From NCBI RefSeq assembly GCF_003014575.1, contig NZ_PYGF01000004.1:98261-162260 (forward strand): DNA of 64,000 bases. The letters are read 5' to 3'. Under the pieces are notes generated by a model that made no database searches, was not told where the DNA came from, and was given only the letters and a program-made list of their open reading frames with translations. Both the position numbers and the translations under genes were made by a program. This document shows positions 1 through 8,740 of the stretch, piece by piece. The first letter of the stretch is position 1, and each line of letters opens with the position of its first letter. The DNA is from Cecembia rubra (GTDB taxonomy: Bacteria > Bacteroidota > Bacteroidia > Cytophagales > Cyclobacteriaceae).

Positions 1-2
1 AC

Positions 3-821
3 CAAAACCGTAGGCTTGCCAGGATTGAAAAATATGAGAATGATATTCCTGTAGGTACTTGGGAAGAATATTTCCCTAACAGAACATTAGCCAAAAAAAT
101 GAACTATGAATTAGGTTTGCCGGTAGGAGAATACATTGAGAATCATTCCAATGGAAAAGTTTCTGTAACCGGACAATATAAAAATGGAGTAAAAGACGGG
201 TTGTGGAAAAGTTATTTTCCTGAAGGAAATTTATATTCTATTGGAGAATATAAAAACGACCTCAAAACTGGGCTATGGAAATATTTTAACAAAATCGGTA
301 TCCTTATCGCTGAAGGTGAATATGTTTTGGGCTCAGAAAGTGGGCAATGGGTATATTATTACGACGGTGGTCAATTGAAATCTATTGGAAGTTATTTTCT
401 TGGATTTGAAGATGGCACATGGGGTTTATTCTATGACAACAAACAACTTACCCAAGAAGAATATTGGAACAATGGAAGGCTCATGAATGTCGGAGAATAC
501 AATTCATTTGATGGGGAAAATACCTACGACAAAGGAACATTGACTGATGGAAACGGCACCAGGATCACCTATTATACTTCTGGAAAAAAAGAATCTGAAG
601 GCAATTATAAAACAGGAAAACCAGATGGACTTTGGACTTATTTCCATGAAAATGGCAATAAAGCCTCAGAAGGTCAAATGGTTGACGGTAAAAAAGAAGG
701 TGCTTGGAGATACTATAATTTGAGCGGAAGACTAGAACAAATCATCAATTTCAAAAACGATGAAATTGTGACGGAGGAAGAGGAAATGATCAACGAAATC
801 AGATTCAACAGATTCAATTAA
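3..821 (+). CDS. MORN-repeat (MORN_2/YwqK-like) protein, 5' end outside window
   Basis: The reading frame is already open at the window's first bases, and the repeat pattern continues upstream of the first in-window ATG at 99, so the gene starts before the window. The protein is a string of roughly 24-residue MORN_2-type repeats of the form G-x-Y-K-x-G-x-x-D/E-G-x-W-x-Y-Y/F (for example KNGVKDGLWKSYF and KTGKPDGLWTYF). Such repeats form extended beta sheets and are common in Bacteroidota surface or periplasmic proteins; some relatives are named YwqK-family antitoxins by homology only. No catalytic residues are visible. The last 20 residues are acidic and repeat-free. Function unknown. Confidence 0.8.
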   Translation, partial: QNRRLARIEKYENDIPVGTWEEYFPNRTLAKKMNYELGLPVGEYIENHSNGKVSVTGQYKNGVKDGLWKSYFPEGNLYSIGEYKNDLKTGLWKYFNKIGILIAEGEYVLGSESGQWVYYYDGGQLKSIGSYFLGFEDGTWGLFYDNKQLTQEEYWNNGRLMNVGEYNSFDGENTYDKGTLTDGNGTRITYYTSGKKESEGNYKTGKPDGLWTYFHENGNKASEGQMVDGKKEGAWRYYNLSGRLEQIINFKNDEIVTEEEEMINEIRFNRFN

Positions 822-858
822 ACACTATATCCCAAACAGCGTTTATCAAATAAAAAGT

Positions 859-1029
859 ATGTTTGGTTTATTTAAGAAAAAATCAGAACTGGAAAAACTG
901 CAGGAGACATACAAAAGTCTTTTGGACAAGTCCTATAAAATGTCACACAGCAATAGAGCTGAGGCAGATCGATTAATGGCAGAAGCTGAAGTAATTGCAA
1001 AAAAAATCGAATCCTTGAAAAAAAATTAA
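859..1029 (+). CDS. small Lacal_2735-family-like protein (56 aa)
   Basis: A 56-codon frame begins MFGLFKKKSELEKLQ and ends KKIESLKKN. It is highly charged and predicted helical. The MFGLFKKK start followed by a lysine/glutamate-rich helix with SNRAEADR matches my memory of the Lacal_2735 family, small proteins of unknown function found across Bacteroidota. It lies 37 bp after the MORN gene, in the same direction, and a strong terminator follows its stop codon directly, so it is probably the last gene of that transcript. The assignment rests on motif recognition only. Confidence 0.7.
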   Translation: MFGLFKKKSELEKLQETYKSLLDKSYKMSHSNRAEADRLMAEAEVIAKKIESLKKN

Positions 1030-1030
1030 A

Positions 1031-1058
1031 AAGAGGTCCAAAAATGGACCTCTTTTTG
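1031..1058 (+). terminator. Rho-independent terminator after the small Lacal_2735-like gene
   Basis: A perfect 10-bp stem (AAGAGGTCCA at 1031-1040 and its complement at 1045-1054) with an AAAA loop is followed by a T run. It starts one base after the stop codon. Confidence 0.85.
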
Positions 1059-1261
1059 CTTTAAATCCCTTGAGATTTTTATACATCCCAAAAACTCCCA
1101 AATTCCAGTAAGAAAAATTCCAGTATTTTCTAAATATGCTTACATAATTTATATTGGCTAAAACGTTTTTTCTAATTTTTTATTCCAAAATTATTATTTT
1201 TTACAAAACTTTGGTATGTAGATTGCCGTAAATACAATCAAAAGCACTAAATGACACTGTT

Positions 1262-2653
1262 ATGAAAAAGGCAACTATATATCTGATAAGTCTTGCACTC
1301 GTGCTGGGCATGGGTATGGCTTCTATTGGCAAAGCTAGCGCCTCTCCTCCAAATTTTGGGGTTTCTTTCCAGATCTTCTATAATGAGCTGAGCCCTTATG
1401 GGGATTGGGTAATGGATCCGACTCATGGTTATGTTTGGGTTCCTTATGTAGATAGGGGATTTCAACCCTATGTAACCAATGGGTATTGGACCATGACCAA
1501 TTTTGGAAATACTTGGGTGTCGCATTATGATTGGGGCTGGGCACCATTTCATTACGGCAGATGGTTCTGGAATGATTTCTATGGATGGGCATGGATTCCT
1601 GGATATGAATGGGGACCAGCTTGGGTAAGTTGGAGAACAGGAGGCGGATTCTATGGATGGGCACCACTTGGACCAGGTATGCATGTGGGAGTCAATATTA
1701 TGATCCCTGCAAGACACTGGGTATTCGTTCCTCAAAGAAGGTTCCGAGGCAAACACTTCCACAGGTATTTCGTTCCTCATCACCAAGTAGTCAATGTATA
1801 CAACAGGACCACTATCATCAACAATACCTATGTAGTGAATAACACTACTTATTACACCGGACCTTCCAGAAGGGAAATTCAAAGAGTAACCGGATCCAAT
1901 GTTCCAGTGTATCAGGTAAACAATGCTTCAAGACCGGGAAGGGCAATTGTTCAAAACAACAATGTAAATATCTACCGTCCTGAAATAAATAGAGGAAGGG
2001 GAGGCAATGAACAAGCCAGGCCATCAAGGGCATATACTGCGGATGAATTTAGACAAAGATCTGCTGTACAGCAGCGATCTACTGAACAAGGAAGGGTCAA
2101 TTCAGCTGCTCCTAATAGAAATACTCAGGCTACCCCTTCAAGAAATGCGCAACAGCCATCTCAGAACCAGGCGGTTCGTGGAAATGCCAACAATGGACAA
2201 AATGGAACTGCCACCAGGACTGTGCAGTCAAGACCTAGCAACAATGGTCAGGTAGGCACTCCTAATGTAAGGGAAAGTAATGCCAACAGACCAAACAATT
2301 ATGGAGCAAATGGAGCGTCTTCTCCAAGCCGCCAGCAAAATCCAGTAGTGGGAAACAACGCTTCCAGGCAATCTGGCACTACTGTTCAGCAGCGCACCAA
2401 TGGACGTCAAAACAATGCTGCAGTGGGAAGTCCTTCTTCAGGCAGGCAAAGTTCCGGTACTGTTGGGAATGCAGGCCCTAGTAGACAAACAAATGTCAAT
2501 GTTAGAAGTAATTCTAGTACAAGGCAATCCGGGCCTGCAGTTAATTCATCAGGGGGAAACACCAGGTCAAATTCAGGCACCATGAACAGGTCAAGCAATA
2601 ATCCTGGTAACCGAAGTGCAAACTCAAATAGAGGCGGAAGAGGAAATGAATAA
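1262..2653 (+). CDS. secreted DUF6600-like protein with low-complexity C-terminus
   Basis: The N-terminus is a signal peptide (MKKATIYLISLALVLGMGMASIGKASA). Residues about 35-150 hold aromatic-rich repeats such as YGWAWIPGYEWGPAWVSW and HYDWGWAPFHYGRWFW, the hallmark of DUF6600-like exported proteins. From about residue 200 the chain is low-complexity, rich in Asn, Gln, Ser, Arg and Gly, and probably disordered or wall-exposed. Transcription ends at a clear hairpin right after the stop. Function unknown; relatives are usually called hypothetical or YXWGXW-repeat proteins. Several long antisense frames cross this gene because of its skewed composition, but the signal peptide and tryptophan repeats fix the strand. 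Confidence 0.8.
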   Translation: MKKATIYLISLALVLGMGMASIGKASASPPNFGVSFQIFYNELSPYGDWVMDPTHGYVWVPYVDRGFQPYVTNGYWTMTNFGNTWVSHYDWGWAPFHYGRWFWNDFYGWAWIPGYEWGPAWVSWRTGGGFYGWAPLGPGMHVGVNIMIPARHWVFVPQRRFRGKHFHRYFVPHHQVVNVYNRTTIINNTYVVNNTTYYTGPSRREIQRVTGSNVPVYQVNNASRPGRAIVQNNNVNIYRPEINRGRGGNEQARPSRAYTADEFRQRSAVQQRSTEQGRVNSAAPNRNTQATPSRNAQQPSQNQAVRGNANNGQNGTATRTVQSRPSNNGQVGTPNVRESNANRPNNYGANGASSPSRQQNPVVGNNASRQSGTTVQQRTNGRQNNAAVGSPSSGRQSSGTVGNAGPSRQTNVNVRSNSSTRQSGPAVNSSGGNTRSNSGTMNRSSNNPGNRSANSNRGGRGNE

Positions 2654-2681
2654 ATAAAGGGGACTAGCGTCCCCTTTATTC
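2654..2681 (+). terminator. Rho-independent terminator after the DUF6600-like gene
   Basis: ATAAAGGGGAC (2654-2664) pairs perfectly with GTCCCCTTTAT (2669-2679) across a 4-base loop, immediately after the TAA. Confidence 0.8.
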
Positions 2682-2832
2682 TGATTTTAAAAAAACTTTT
2701 TCAACTTAGCACCCCAACTTCAAACCTTAATACTAAAATTGATTAAGAATTCGATATTATTTGATTTTTTCAATTAAGCCCTTTTGTAATTCCTTAAAAA
2801 TTCACGTAATTGATTTTTTAAATTTTGCCGTA

Positions 2833-4071
2833 ATGAATTTAATCGACCCTAAAAAGGCCCTTGAAAAAATTGAAGGGGTGGTAGAAACAAAAAGCTACCT
2901 AAATAAACTCAAATTGATCAAAAACCTATACACAAAAGGAAGCAATACCGCAGGAGAAATGTGTAATGAGGTTGGGATAAGTTTACCTACTGTCAATTCC
3001 CTTTTGAGCGACCTTATGGCATCAGGTGAAATCATCAAACATGGTAGGGCAGAATCACAAGGAGGAAGGAAACCTGATTTGTATAAGCTGGCAGAGGATT
3101 CATTTTACATCATTTCGGTCGACATCAACAAATTCAGGATGCGTACCTGTATTTACAACAGCGCAAACCAAGCCGTTACAGAAGTTTCCATGCTGAAAAT
3201 TCAGTTAAATAATGAGAAAGAAACTTTTGATAAGATCTGTGATTTTATTCTTGCTCATAAAAACAACTCCGGATTACCTGATGAAAAAATTATTGCTGTT
3301 GGAATTTCCATGCCAGGCCTAATAGATTCCGTCAATGGGGTGAATTATACTTACCTTAAATTCGGCAAGAAAAACTTACTTGATAACTTTGAGTCGAAAT
3401 TGGGCAGGAGAGTATTCCTTGAAAATGACGCAAGAGCAATGACATTGGCTGAATTTAAGTTTGGGCATAATGATCAATACAAAAACGTCTTGGGGATTTT
3501 TATCGGATGGGGCATTGGCTTAGGTATATTAATAGATGGAAAGATTTATCATGGCGCCTCAGGCTTTGCAGGGGAGTTCAGTCATTCCCCCATATTTGAA
3601 TCAAGGGACATTACCTGTAGTTGTGGTAAGAAAGGATGCCTTGAATCCGTTGCTTCAGGAACAGCCATAGTTAGAATGGCAAAAGCAGCTATAGAAAACG
3701 ATCCGGACTCAATTCTTGCAAGAATGGCCAGGGAAAACGAAGGAGAGGTAGAACCTTTTCTTGTAGTAGATGCTGCATTGGCTGGTGACCAAAGGGCCAT
3801 CACAATTCTTTCAGATGCAGGATTGGATTTAGGAAGGGGCATTTCAATTCTAATCCAATTATTGAATCCTGAATTGATCATCATTGGGGGATCTGTTGCA
3901 GAAGCCAAGCAATATTTGATTACTCCTATCCAACAGGCTTTGAATATCTATGCCATGGCCAAGGCAAGGGAAAACACAGAACTTGCTCTTTACAAACTCG
4001 GTAAAGAGGTAGGATTACTTGGTGGAGTGGCTGTAGTCAATGAAAAAATTTTTGGAGAAATTCTTAATTAA
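2833..4071 (+). CDS. ROK-family transcriptional regulator (NagC/XylR type)
   Basis: A winged helix-turn-helix (about residues 20-75, with SLPTVNSLLSDLMASGEI as the DNA-reading region) is followed by a ROK domain. The latter shows VGISMPGLID, the ENDARAM acidic motif, the GWGIGLG phosphate/sugar loop and the zinc motif CSCGKKGC, so the sugar site looks intact. It is therefore a probable sugar-responsive repressor. I start it at the ATG at 2833; an in-frame TTG at 2761 would add 24 hydrophobic residues not expected in this family and would overlap the likely promoter. A ROK kinase converges on it 36 bp away and a LacI regulator follows, suggesting control of carbohydrate or aminosugar use. The ligand cannot be read from sequence. 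Confidence 0.85.
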   Translation: MNLIDPKKALEKIEGVVETKSYLNKLKLIKNLYTKGSNTAGEMCNEVGISLPTVNSLLSDLMASGEIIKHGRAESQGGRKPDLYKLAEDSFYIISVDINKFRMRTCIYNSANQAVTEVSMLKIQLNNEKETFDKICDFILAHKNNSGLPDEKIIAVGISMPGLIDSVNGVNYTYLKFGKKNLLDNFESKLGRRVFLENDARAMTLAEFKFGHNDQYKNVLGIFIGWGIGLGILIDGKIYHGASGFAGEFSHSPIFESRDITCSCGKKGCLESVASGTAIVRMAKAAIENDPDSILARMARENEGEVEPFLVVDAALAGDQRAITILSDAGLDLGRGISILIQLLNPELIIIGGSVAEAKQYLITPIQQALNIYAMAKARENTELALYKLGKEVGLLGGVAVVNEKIFGEILN

Positions 4072-4107
4072 CATTTACCTGTCAAATTAGACAACCGCCA
4101 ATTATTT

Positions 4108-4998
4108 TCAATTAAGGATAAGCCTGGTTCCCTTATTACTATCAAAAAATAGTGCAGCAGCACCATAAAGGGCAGCATTTTCACCCAGTTGACTAATTTC
4201 AATGGGTAAATCAAGACCTGCTTGATATAGGTATTCCTTGACCTTCCTTTGGAAAAAAAGAGAAGACTTGGAAATATTACCACTTAAAATGATACATTCA
4301 AAATGATGAATATGATATTGTTGGATAATAAATTCGCCAAGATTTAAAGCAAATTCCGAAAAAATATCCCTTAACACCTTTGTATCTCCTACTGTTTCGA
4401 TTAATTCCTTTACCCCGATTATCTCTATTCCCAATTTATCCCTGGCCTGCATCTGAAACCATTTTGTACCAAGGTAATCCTCCACAATCCCATCTTTAAA
4501 CGGAAAATTCCAAAGAGATGCATCCCTTATTTCTTTTCCTTTTTTTAAGGCAGAACCAAGGCCAGAGCCTAAGGTTATTCCCAATAGCGCATCAATATTT
4601 TTACCTTTCCCAAACAAGACTTCTCCACTCAAAAATGCTTCAGCGTCATTGATAAACTTTATATGATGCTCAGGGATTCCAAGCTCATTACTGAATTCCT
4701 TTTTTAGGTTGACTCCATAAAGACTTAAAAATTTTCCCTGCTCTTGAATGAGGCAAACCCCCTCCAAATAATCAAAAGGAGCAGGCATAGCCATTGAAAT
4801 ATAGACACCTTCGAAAGAATTGACCAAACTTTTTAAACCCGCAAACCAGTTTTGTAAAATTTCTGATTTACCAAGTCGGGAATCTATAGAAACCCTTTCC
4901 ATTTTTTGAAGATGAAAGCCTTTGTCATATTCTTCAAATAATGCAACAGTCAAATGGGAGCCTCCAATATCCCCCGAAATAATTCTTTTGTAGGTCAT
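4108..4998 (-). CDS. ROK-family sugar kinase
   Basis: A 296-residue ROK kinase without DNA-binding domain. The phosphate-binding GDIGGSH is at residues 9-15, the catalytic-base motif NDAEAF at 117-122 (Asp118) and the adenosine-side glycine loop GITLGSGLGSA at 140-150. The usual CxCGxxGC zinc motif is absent, as in some divergent ROK proteins, so the substrate could differ from glucose. Probable reaction: ATP-dependent phosphorylation of a hexose or N-acetylhexosamine in the cytoplasm. It is convergent with the ROK repressor and codirectional with the LacI gene (150 bp between them). Confidence 0.8.
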   Translation of the reverse strand: MTYKRIISGDIGGSHLTVALFEEYDKGFHLQKMERVSIDSRLGKSEILQNWFAGLKSLVNSFEGVYISMAMPAPFDYLEGVCLIQEQGKFLSLYGVNLKKEFSNELGIPEHHIKFINDAEAFLSGEVLFGKGKNIDALLGITLGSGLGSALKKGKEIRDASLWNFPFKDGIVEDYLGTKWFQMQARDKLGIEIIGVKELIETVGDTKVLRDIFSEFALNLGEFIIQQYHIHHFECIILSGNISKSSLFFQRKVKEYLYQAGLDLPIEISQLGENAALYGAAALFFDSNKGTRLILN

Positions 4999-5147
4999 TT
5001 GGGTTTGTGGTTTTTAAATAATACCCTTATCCACCGGCTCATTGCCTCCTAAAGGGTATGATTTGAAAATTATTCTGCTAAAAGGTTTTACCTAAATTAA
5101 TTAATTTTCCGTTAACACAAGCAAATATGTCGTTTTTATTTTGTTTA

Positions 5148-6167
5148 TCACTTATATACAGAAGATTCTCTCAGATTAAGCTTATTTGGTAAGATTATTT
5201 TATTGTTTTGAACTTCACCATGTTCCAGCTGCTTCAACATTAAATCCATAAGATTTTCCGCTATTTCTTCGATAGGTTGTTCAATAGCTGTAATCGGTGG
5301 CTGAAACAAATTGAAAAAATAATGGTCGTCAAAAGAAACCAATCTGATCTGTTCGGGAATTTTTTTCCCGAGTTTTATCAATGCATGAAGTCCCTCAAAT
5401 GCGAGGTAATTGGTTGAAAAAAACACTCCATCCAATTCAGGATGGGAAGAAAAAAATTCTAAGATTTTACGGGAAGCTTCCTGCTCAGAAATGGTATGAA
5501 ACTTCACTTTTAAAATTGCGGATTTGGCTTCGGTCCCTATTAAAGCTTCCAGAAATCCATCCATCCTATCATTCATTTGAGTCTGGCTGGAATCAACAGT
5601 GACAAAACCCAAGTTTTTGCAGCCTTGATGAATTAAATGCTGGGTCGCTTCCTTGGCACTCAACTTGTTTTCAACCACAACATAACTGCAATCTACATCA
5701 GGAATCCATCGGTCAAATAGTACTACTGCAAAATCTTCCTCCAATAATTTCCTTACAACATGCTCCAGGCCGGGAGTAGGTGTGATAATAAAACCATCTA
5801 CATTTCGCATTTTAAATGTAGAAATCAATTCCTTGGTTTTGATTGTGTCATTCTCTGTACTGCAGTAAATAATTTTGTATCCGTTTTTGTAGGCTTTCTC
5901 TTCAATCAGTCTGGCAATAGAAGCAAAAAACTGGTTAGAAATGTCTTCTACCATGAAAACAATGATCTTCGACTTACCAAGTCGCAAACTTTGAGCAATA
6001 TGGCTGGGTTTATAACCGATTTTTTTGATATAATCCTGCACTTTACCCGTCATTTCATCACTTATCCTTTTTTCTCTGGCTTTCCCATTTAAAATAAATG
6101 AAACCGTAGTGATTGAAACCCCTAAAGCTTCTGCAATGTCTTTAATGGATGTCTTTTTTTTAGCCAT
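5148..6167 (-). CDS. LacI-family transcriptional regulator
   Basis: Residues 7-30 (SIKDIAEALGVSITTVSFIL) are a classic LacI helix-turn-helix, followed by the hinge and a periplasmic-binding-protein-like effector domain (from about residue 65, IIVFMVEDISNQFFASI). Length 339 is standard. The start MAKKKTSIKDIAEALG is the usual one. It probably represses or activates a carbohydrate gene set, perhaps including the adjacent ROK kinase 149 bp downstream. The effector and operator are not known. Confidence 0.88.
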   Translation of the reverse strand: MAKKKTSIKDIAEALGVSITTVSFILNGKAREKRISDEMTGKVQDYIKKIGYKPSHIAQSLRLGKSKIIVFMVEDISNQFFASIARLIEEKAYKNGYKIIYCSTENDTIKTKELISTFKMRNVDGFIITPTPGLEHVVRKLLEEDFAVVLFDRWIPDVDCSYVVVENKLSAKEATQHLIHQGCKNLGFVTVDSSQTQMNDRMDGFLEALIGTEAKSAILKVKFHTISEQEASRKILEFFSSHPELDGVFFSTNYLAFEGLHALIKLGKKIPEQIRLVSFDDHYFFNLFQPPITAIEQPIEEIAENLMDLMLKQLEHGEVQNNKIILPNKLNLRESSVYK

Positions 6168-6293
6168 ATTATCCGATTGATCTTAAAAATACTTAGCAAT
6201 ATGGGGAAAATTAAGTTTAATTCCTGATATCGCCTTTTTTTTGCCAAGTATGCAAACAAACCATTTAATCAGAATCAAAAATAAGACCAACAA

Positions 6294-6328
6294 AAAAAGC
6301 CCGGAATAAGATAACTCCCGGGCTTTTT
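6294..6328 (-). terminator. terminator of the glutamine synthetase gene
   Basis: An 11-bp perfect inverted repeat (AAAAAGCCCGG at 6294-6304 and its complement at 6318-6328) lies just beyond the end of the minus-strand glutamine synthetase, with A/T flanks that allow termination on the minus strand. Confidence 0.8.
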
Positions 6329-6344
6329 AATTACCATTTCTGAA

Positions 6345-8507
6345 TTACTTGATAAAGAGCATTTCTCTGTATTTTACTAATGGCCAGAATTCATCATCCA
6401 CCAAAAGCTCCAGTTTATCTACAGCATATCTGATTTTATCAAAATAAGCCTCTTTGACATCAGTACAATAACCTTTTGCACGTTTTGCAACATCCTCTTC
6501 CTTGTTCAACCTCCTACGCGCATCAATCATGGCATTCACACTTGATTTAAGCGATTCTAAATGCTTGCTCACCTCTTTAATGGTTTCCACGGCTGGTTTA
6601 TTATCCAAACCAAGACCCTTCAGCCCATTGGCATTTTCTATGAGCTTATTCTGGTATTGGATAGCTGTTGGGATTACATGGTTAAGTGCAAGATCTCCCA
6701 TAACCCTGGATTCAATTTGCACTTTCTTAATATAATTTTCCAACATGATTTCATGCCTTGCATGCAGTTCTATTGGAGTCAAGACATTGTGTTTCCCGAA
6801 CAGTTCAATTACTTTCTTATCATGATACGCTTCCAAAGCAAATGGGGTACTCTTCAGGTTAGAAAGTCCTCTTTTAGCGGCTTCATTTGCCCATTCCTCT
6901 GAATAACCATCTCCCTCAAATCTGATTTTTTTGCTATCCTTGATATATTTTCTCAAAACATTGACAATAGCAATTTTTTTCTCTTTACCTGCAGCTATTT
7001 CTTTATCAATGTCCTTAGCCATTGTTCTAAGCACTTCAGCGACTATCACATTCAAGACTGTCATTGGACCTGCAGAGTTGGCACTGGAACCAACCGCTCT
7101 GAACTCAAACTTGTTACCTGTAAATGCGAATGGAGAGGTCCTGTTTCTATCAGTGTTGTCCAAAATGATTTCAGGGATTTTAGAAATCCCTAATTTCATG
7201 TACATGTTGTCCCCCTTCTCAATTTTCACGTTTCCGTTTTTCTCCAGTTCATCCAATACCCCGGTCAATGTAGACCCTAGGAAAACCGACATGATGGCAG
7301 GAGGTGCTTCATTGGCTCCAAGTCTGAAATCATTACTTGCAGAAGCAATACTTGCTCTAAGTAGGTCAGCATTGTCATAGACCGCTTTCACTGTGGCCAC
7401 AACAAAAGCTAGGAATTGAAGGTTTTCTCTCGCAGAATTACTTGGCTGGAAAAGATTCACCCCTGTATCTGTAATCAAAGACCAGTTGTTGTGTTTGCCA
7501 CTTCCGTTCACTCCTGCAAAGGGTTTCTCATGCAATAATACCTTCAAACCATGCTTTTCAGCTACCTTATCCATAAGGTCCATCAAAAGCTGGTTGTGAT
7601 CAATCGCTTTGTTGATCTCTTCAAAAATCGGAGCCACTTCAAATTGACTTGGCGCCACTTCATTGTGGCGTGTAGAGACAGGAATCCCCAGTTTATGGGC
7701 CTCAATTTCGAAATCCACCATAAAATCCTTCACTCGGGTTGGAATCGAACCAAAGTAATGATCCTCCAACTGCTGCCCTCTGGCCGGATTATGCCCAAAT
7801 ACAGTTCTACCAGACATCACAAGGTCTGGTCTTGTAGCATATAATGCTTTATCAATTACAAAGTATTCCTGCTCAATACCTAAAGATGGAGTTACTTTCC
7901 TGACATTCCTATCAAACAACTGACAGACTGCCACCGCAGCCTCATTAATTGCCTCCATGGATTTTAAGAGAGGTGTCTTATAATCCAATGCTTCACCTGT
8001 ATAAGAAACGAAGATCGTAGGAATACAAAGTGTTTTGTCAAAAATAAATATAGGCGAGGAAGGGTCCCATGCCGTATAGCCTCTTGCCTCAAAAGTAGAT
8101 CTTATTCCACCATGGGGAAAAGAAGAGGCATCAGGCTCCTGTTGAACAAGTGCAGAACCTTTGAATTTTTCTATCCCAGCATGGGCATCAAAAAATGCAT
8201 CGTGCTTTTCGGCAGTAGATCCTGTCAATGGCTGGAACCAGTGGGTATAATGTGTCACTCCTTTGGACATTGCCCAGACCTTTACAGCTGAAGCAATTTC
8301 TTCAGCAGTTGATGGATCTATCTTTGAACCCTTTTCGATAGCTTCACCTACCTTCTTAAAAACAGAAGGTGCTAAAGATTCTTTCATTTGCTGTAGCCCA
8401 AAAACCAAGTTTCCAAAGTAATCCGAAACCTTATTAGAGGGCGGTGTCACCGTCACTTTTGGCCTTGATTGTGCCATTAAAAGCGCTTTTTGTCTTAAAG
8501 TTGCCAT
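6345..8507 (-). CDS. glnN: glutamine synthetase type III
   Basis: A 720-residue enzyme, the size expected for the GSIII class (GSI is about 470 residues). Visible family signatures are the N-terminal GSIII segment with KGVTHYTHWFQPLTG, the catalytic stretch HEKPFAGVNGSGKHNNWSL and LGANEAPPAIMSVFLG. It makes glutamine from glutamate, ammonia and ATP in the cytoplasm and is the main GS of many Bacteroidota. It stands alone, followed by a terminator, and is divergent from mtaB; the 233-bp space between them holds both promoters. Confidence 0.95.
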   Translation of the reverse strand: MATLRQKALLMAQSRPKVTVTPPSNKVSDYFGNLVFGLQQMKESLAPSVFKKVGEAIEKGSKIDPSTAEEIASAVKVWAMSKGVTHYTHWFQPLTGSTAEKHDAFFDAHAGIEKFKGSALVQQEPDASSFPHGGIRSTFEARGYTAWDPSSPIFIFDKTLCIPTIFVSYTGEALDYKTPLLKSMEAINEAAVAVCQLFDRNVRKVTPSLGIEQEYFVIDKALYATRPDLVMSGRTVFGHNPARGQQLEDHYFGSIPTRVKDFMVDFEIEAHKLGIPVSTRHNEVAPSQFEVAPIFEEINKAIDHNQLLMDLMDKVAEKHGLKVLLHEKPFAGVNGSGKHNNWSLITDTGVNLFQPSNSARENLQFLAFVVATVKAVYDNADLLRASIASASNDFRLGANEAPPAIMSVFLGSTLTGVLDELEKNGNVKIEKGDNMYMKLGISKIPEIILDNTDRNRTSPFAFTGNKFEFRAVGSSANSAGPMTVLNVIVAEVLRTMAKDIDKEIAAGKEKKIAIVNVLRKYIKDSKKIRFEGDGYSEEWANEAAKRGLSNLKSTPFALEAYHDKKVIELFGKHNVLTPIELHARHEIMLENYIKKVQIESRVMGDLALNHVIPTAIQYQNKLIENANGLKGLGLDNKPAVETIKEVSKHLESLKSSVNAMIDARRRLNKEEDVAKRAKGYCTDVKEAYFDKIRYAVDKLELLVDDEFWPLVKYREMLFIK

Positions 8508-8539
8508 TTTCTACAATATGTGGTTTAATATTATACCCA

Positions 8540-8547
8540 CAAAAATA
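8540..8547 (-). promoter_or_regulatory. candidate -7 box for glnN
   Basis: Read on the minus strand this is TATTTTTG, matching the Bacteroidota TAnnTTTG -7 consensus, 32 bp ahead of the glnN start codon. No TTG is seen at the usual -33 position, so support is partial. Confidence 0.4.
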
Positions 8548-8686
8548 TAAAATATTATTGATTATAAAGAGAAAGGGTGATTTTTAACCCTGTTTTTGGA
8601 AAATTTTACATTATTTTTAAAAAAACAACCCTGTTTTAGAGTTTATATCCCAAAAAAAACAGGAAAATGGCTTGAAAAATAGAAAA

Positions 8687-8716
8687 TTGAAAACTGAAGG
8701 ATAATATTTAACTTTG
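8687..8716 (+). promoter_or_regulatory. sigma-ABfr-type promoter of mtaB
   Basis: TTG at 8687-8689, a 19-base spacer and TAACTTTG at 8709-8716 match the Bacteroidota -33/-7 promoter consensus exactly. Transcription from it would start about 8720-8724, roughly 20 bases before the GTG at 8741. It also shows that the in-frame TTG at 8714 is promoter rather than start codon. Confidence 0.7.
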
Positions 8717-8740
8717 CATCCTGAAACAAAGGAGATTGGC

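Noticed and set aside
1247..1882. Minus-strand frame of 211 codons opposite the DUF6600-like gene
   Set aside because: Antisense product of a Trp/Tyr/Gly-rich gene with signal peptide; its amino-acid make-up (Ser, Pro, Ile, His rich) is not protein-like.
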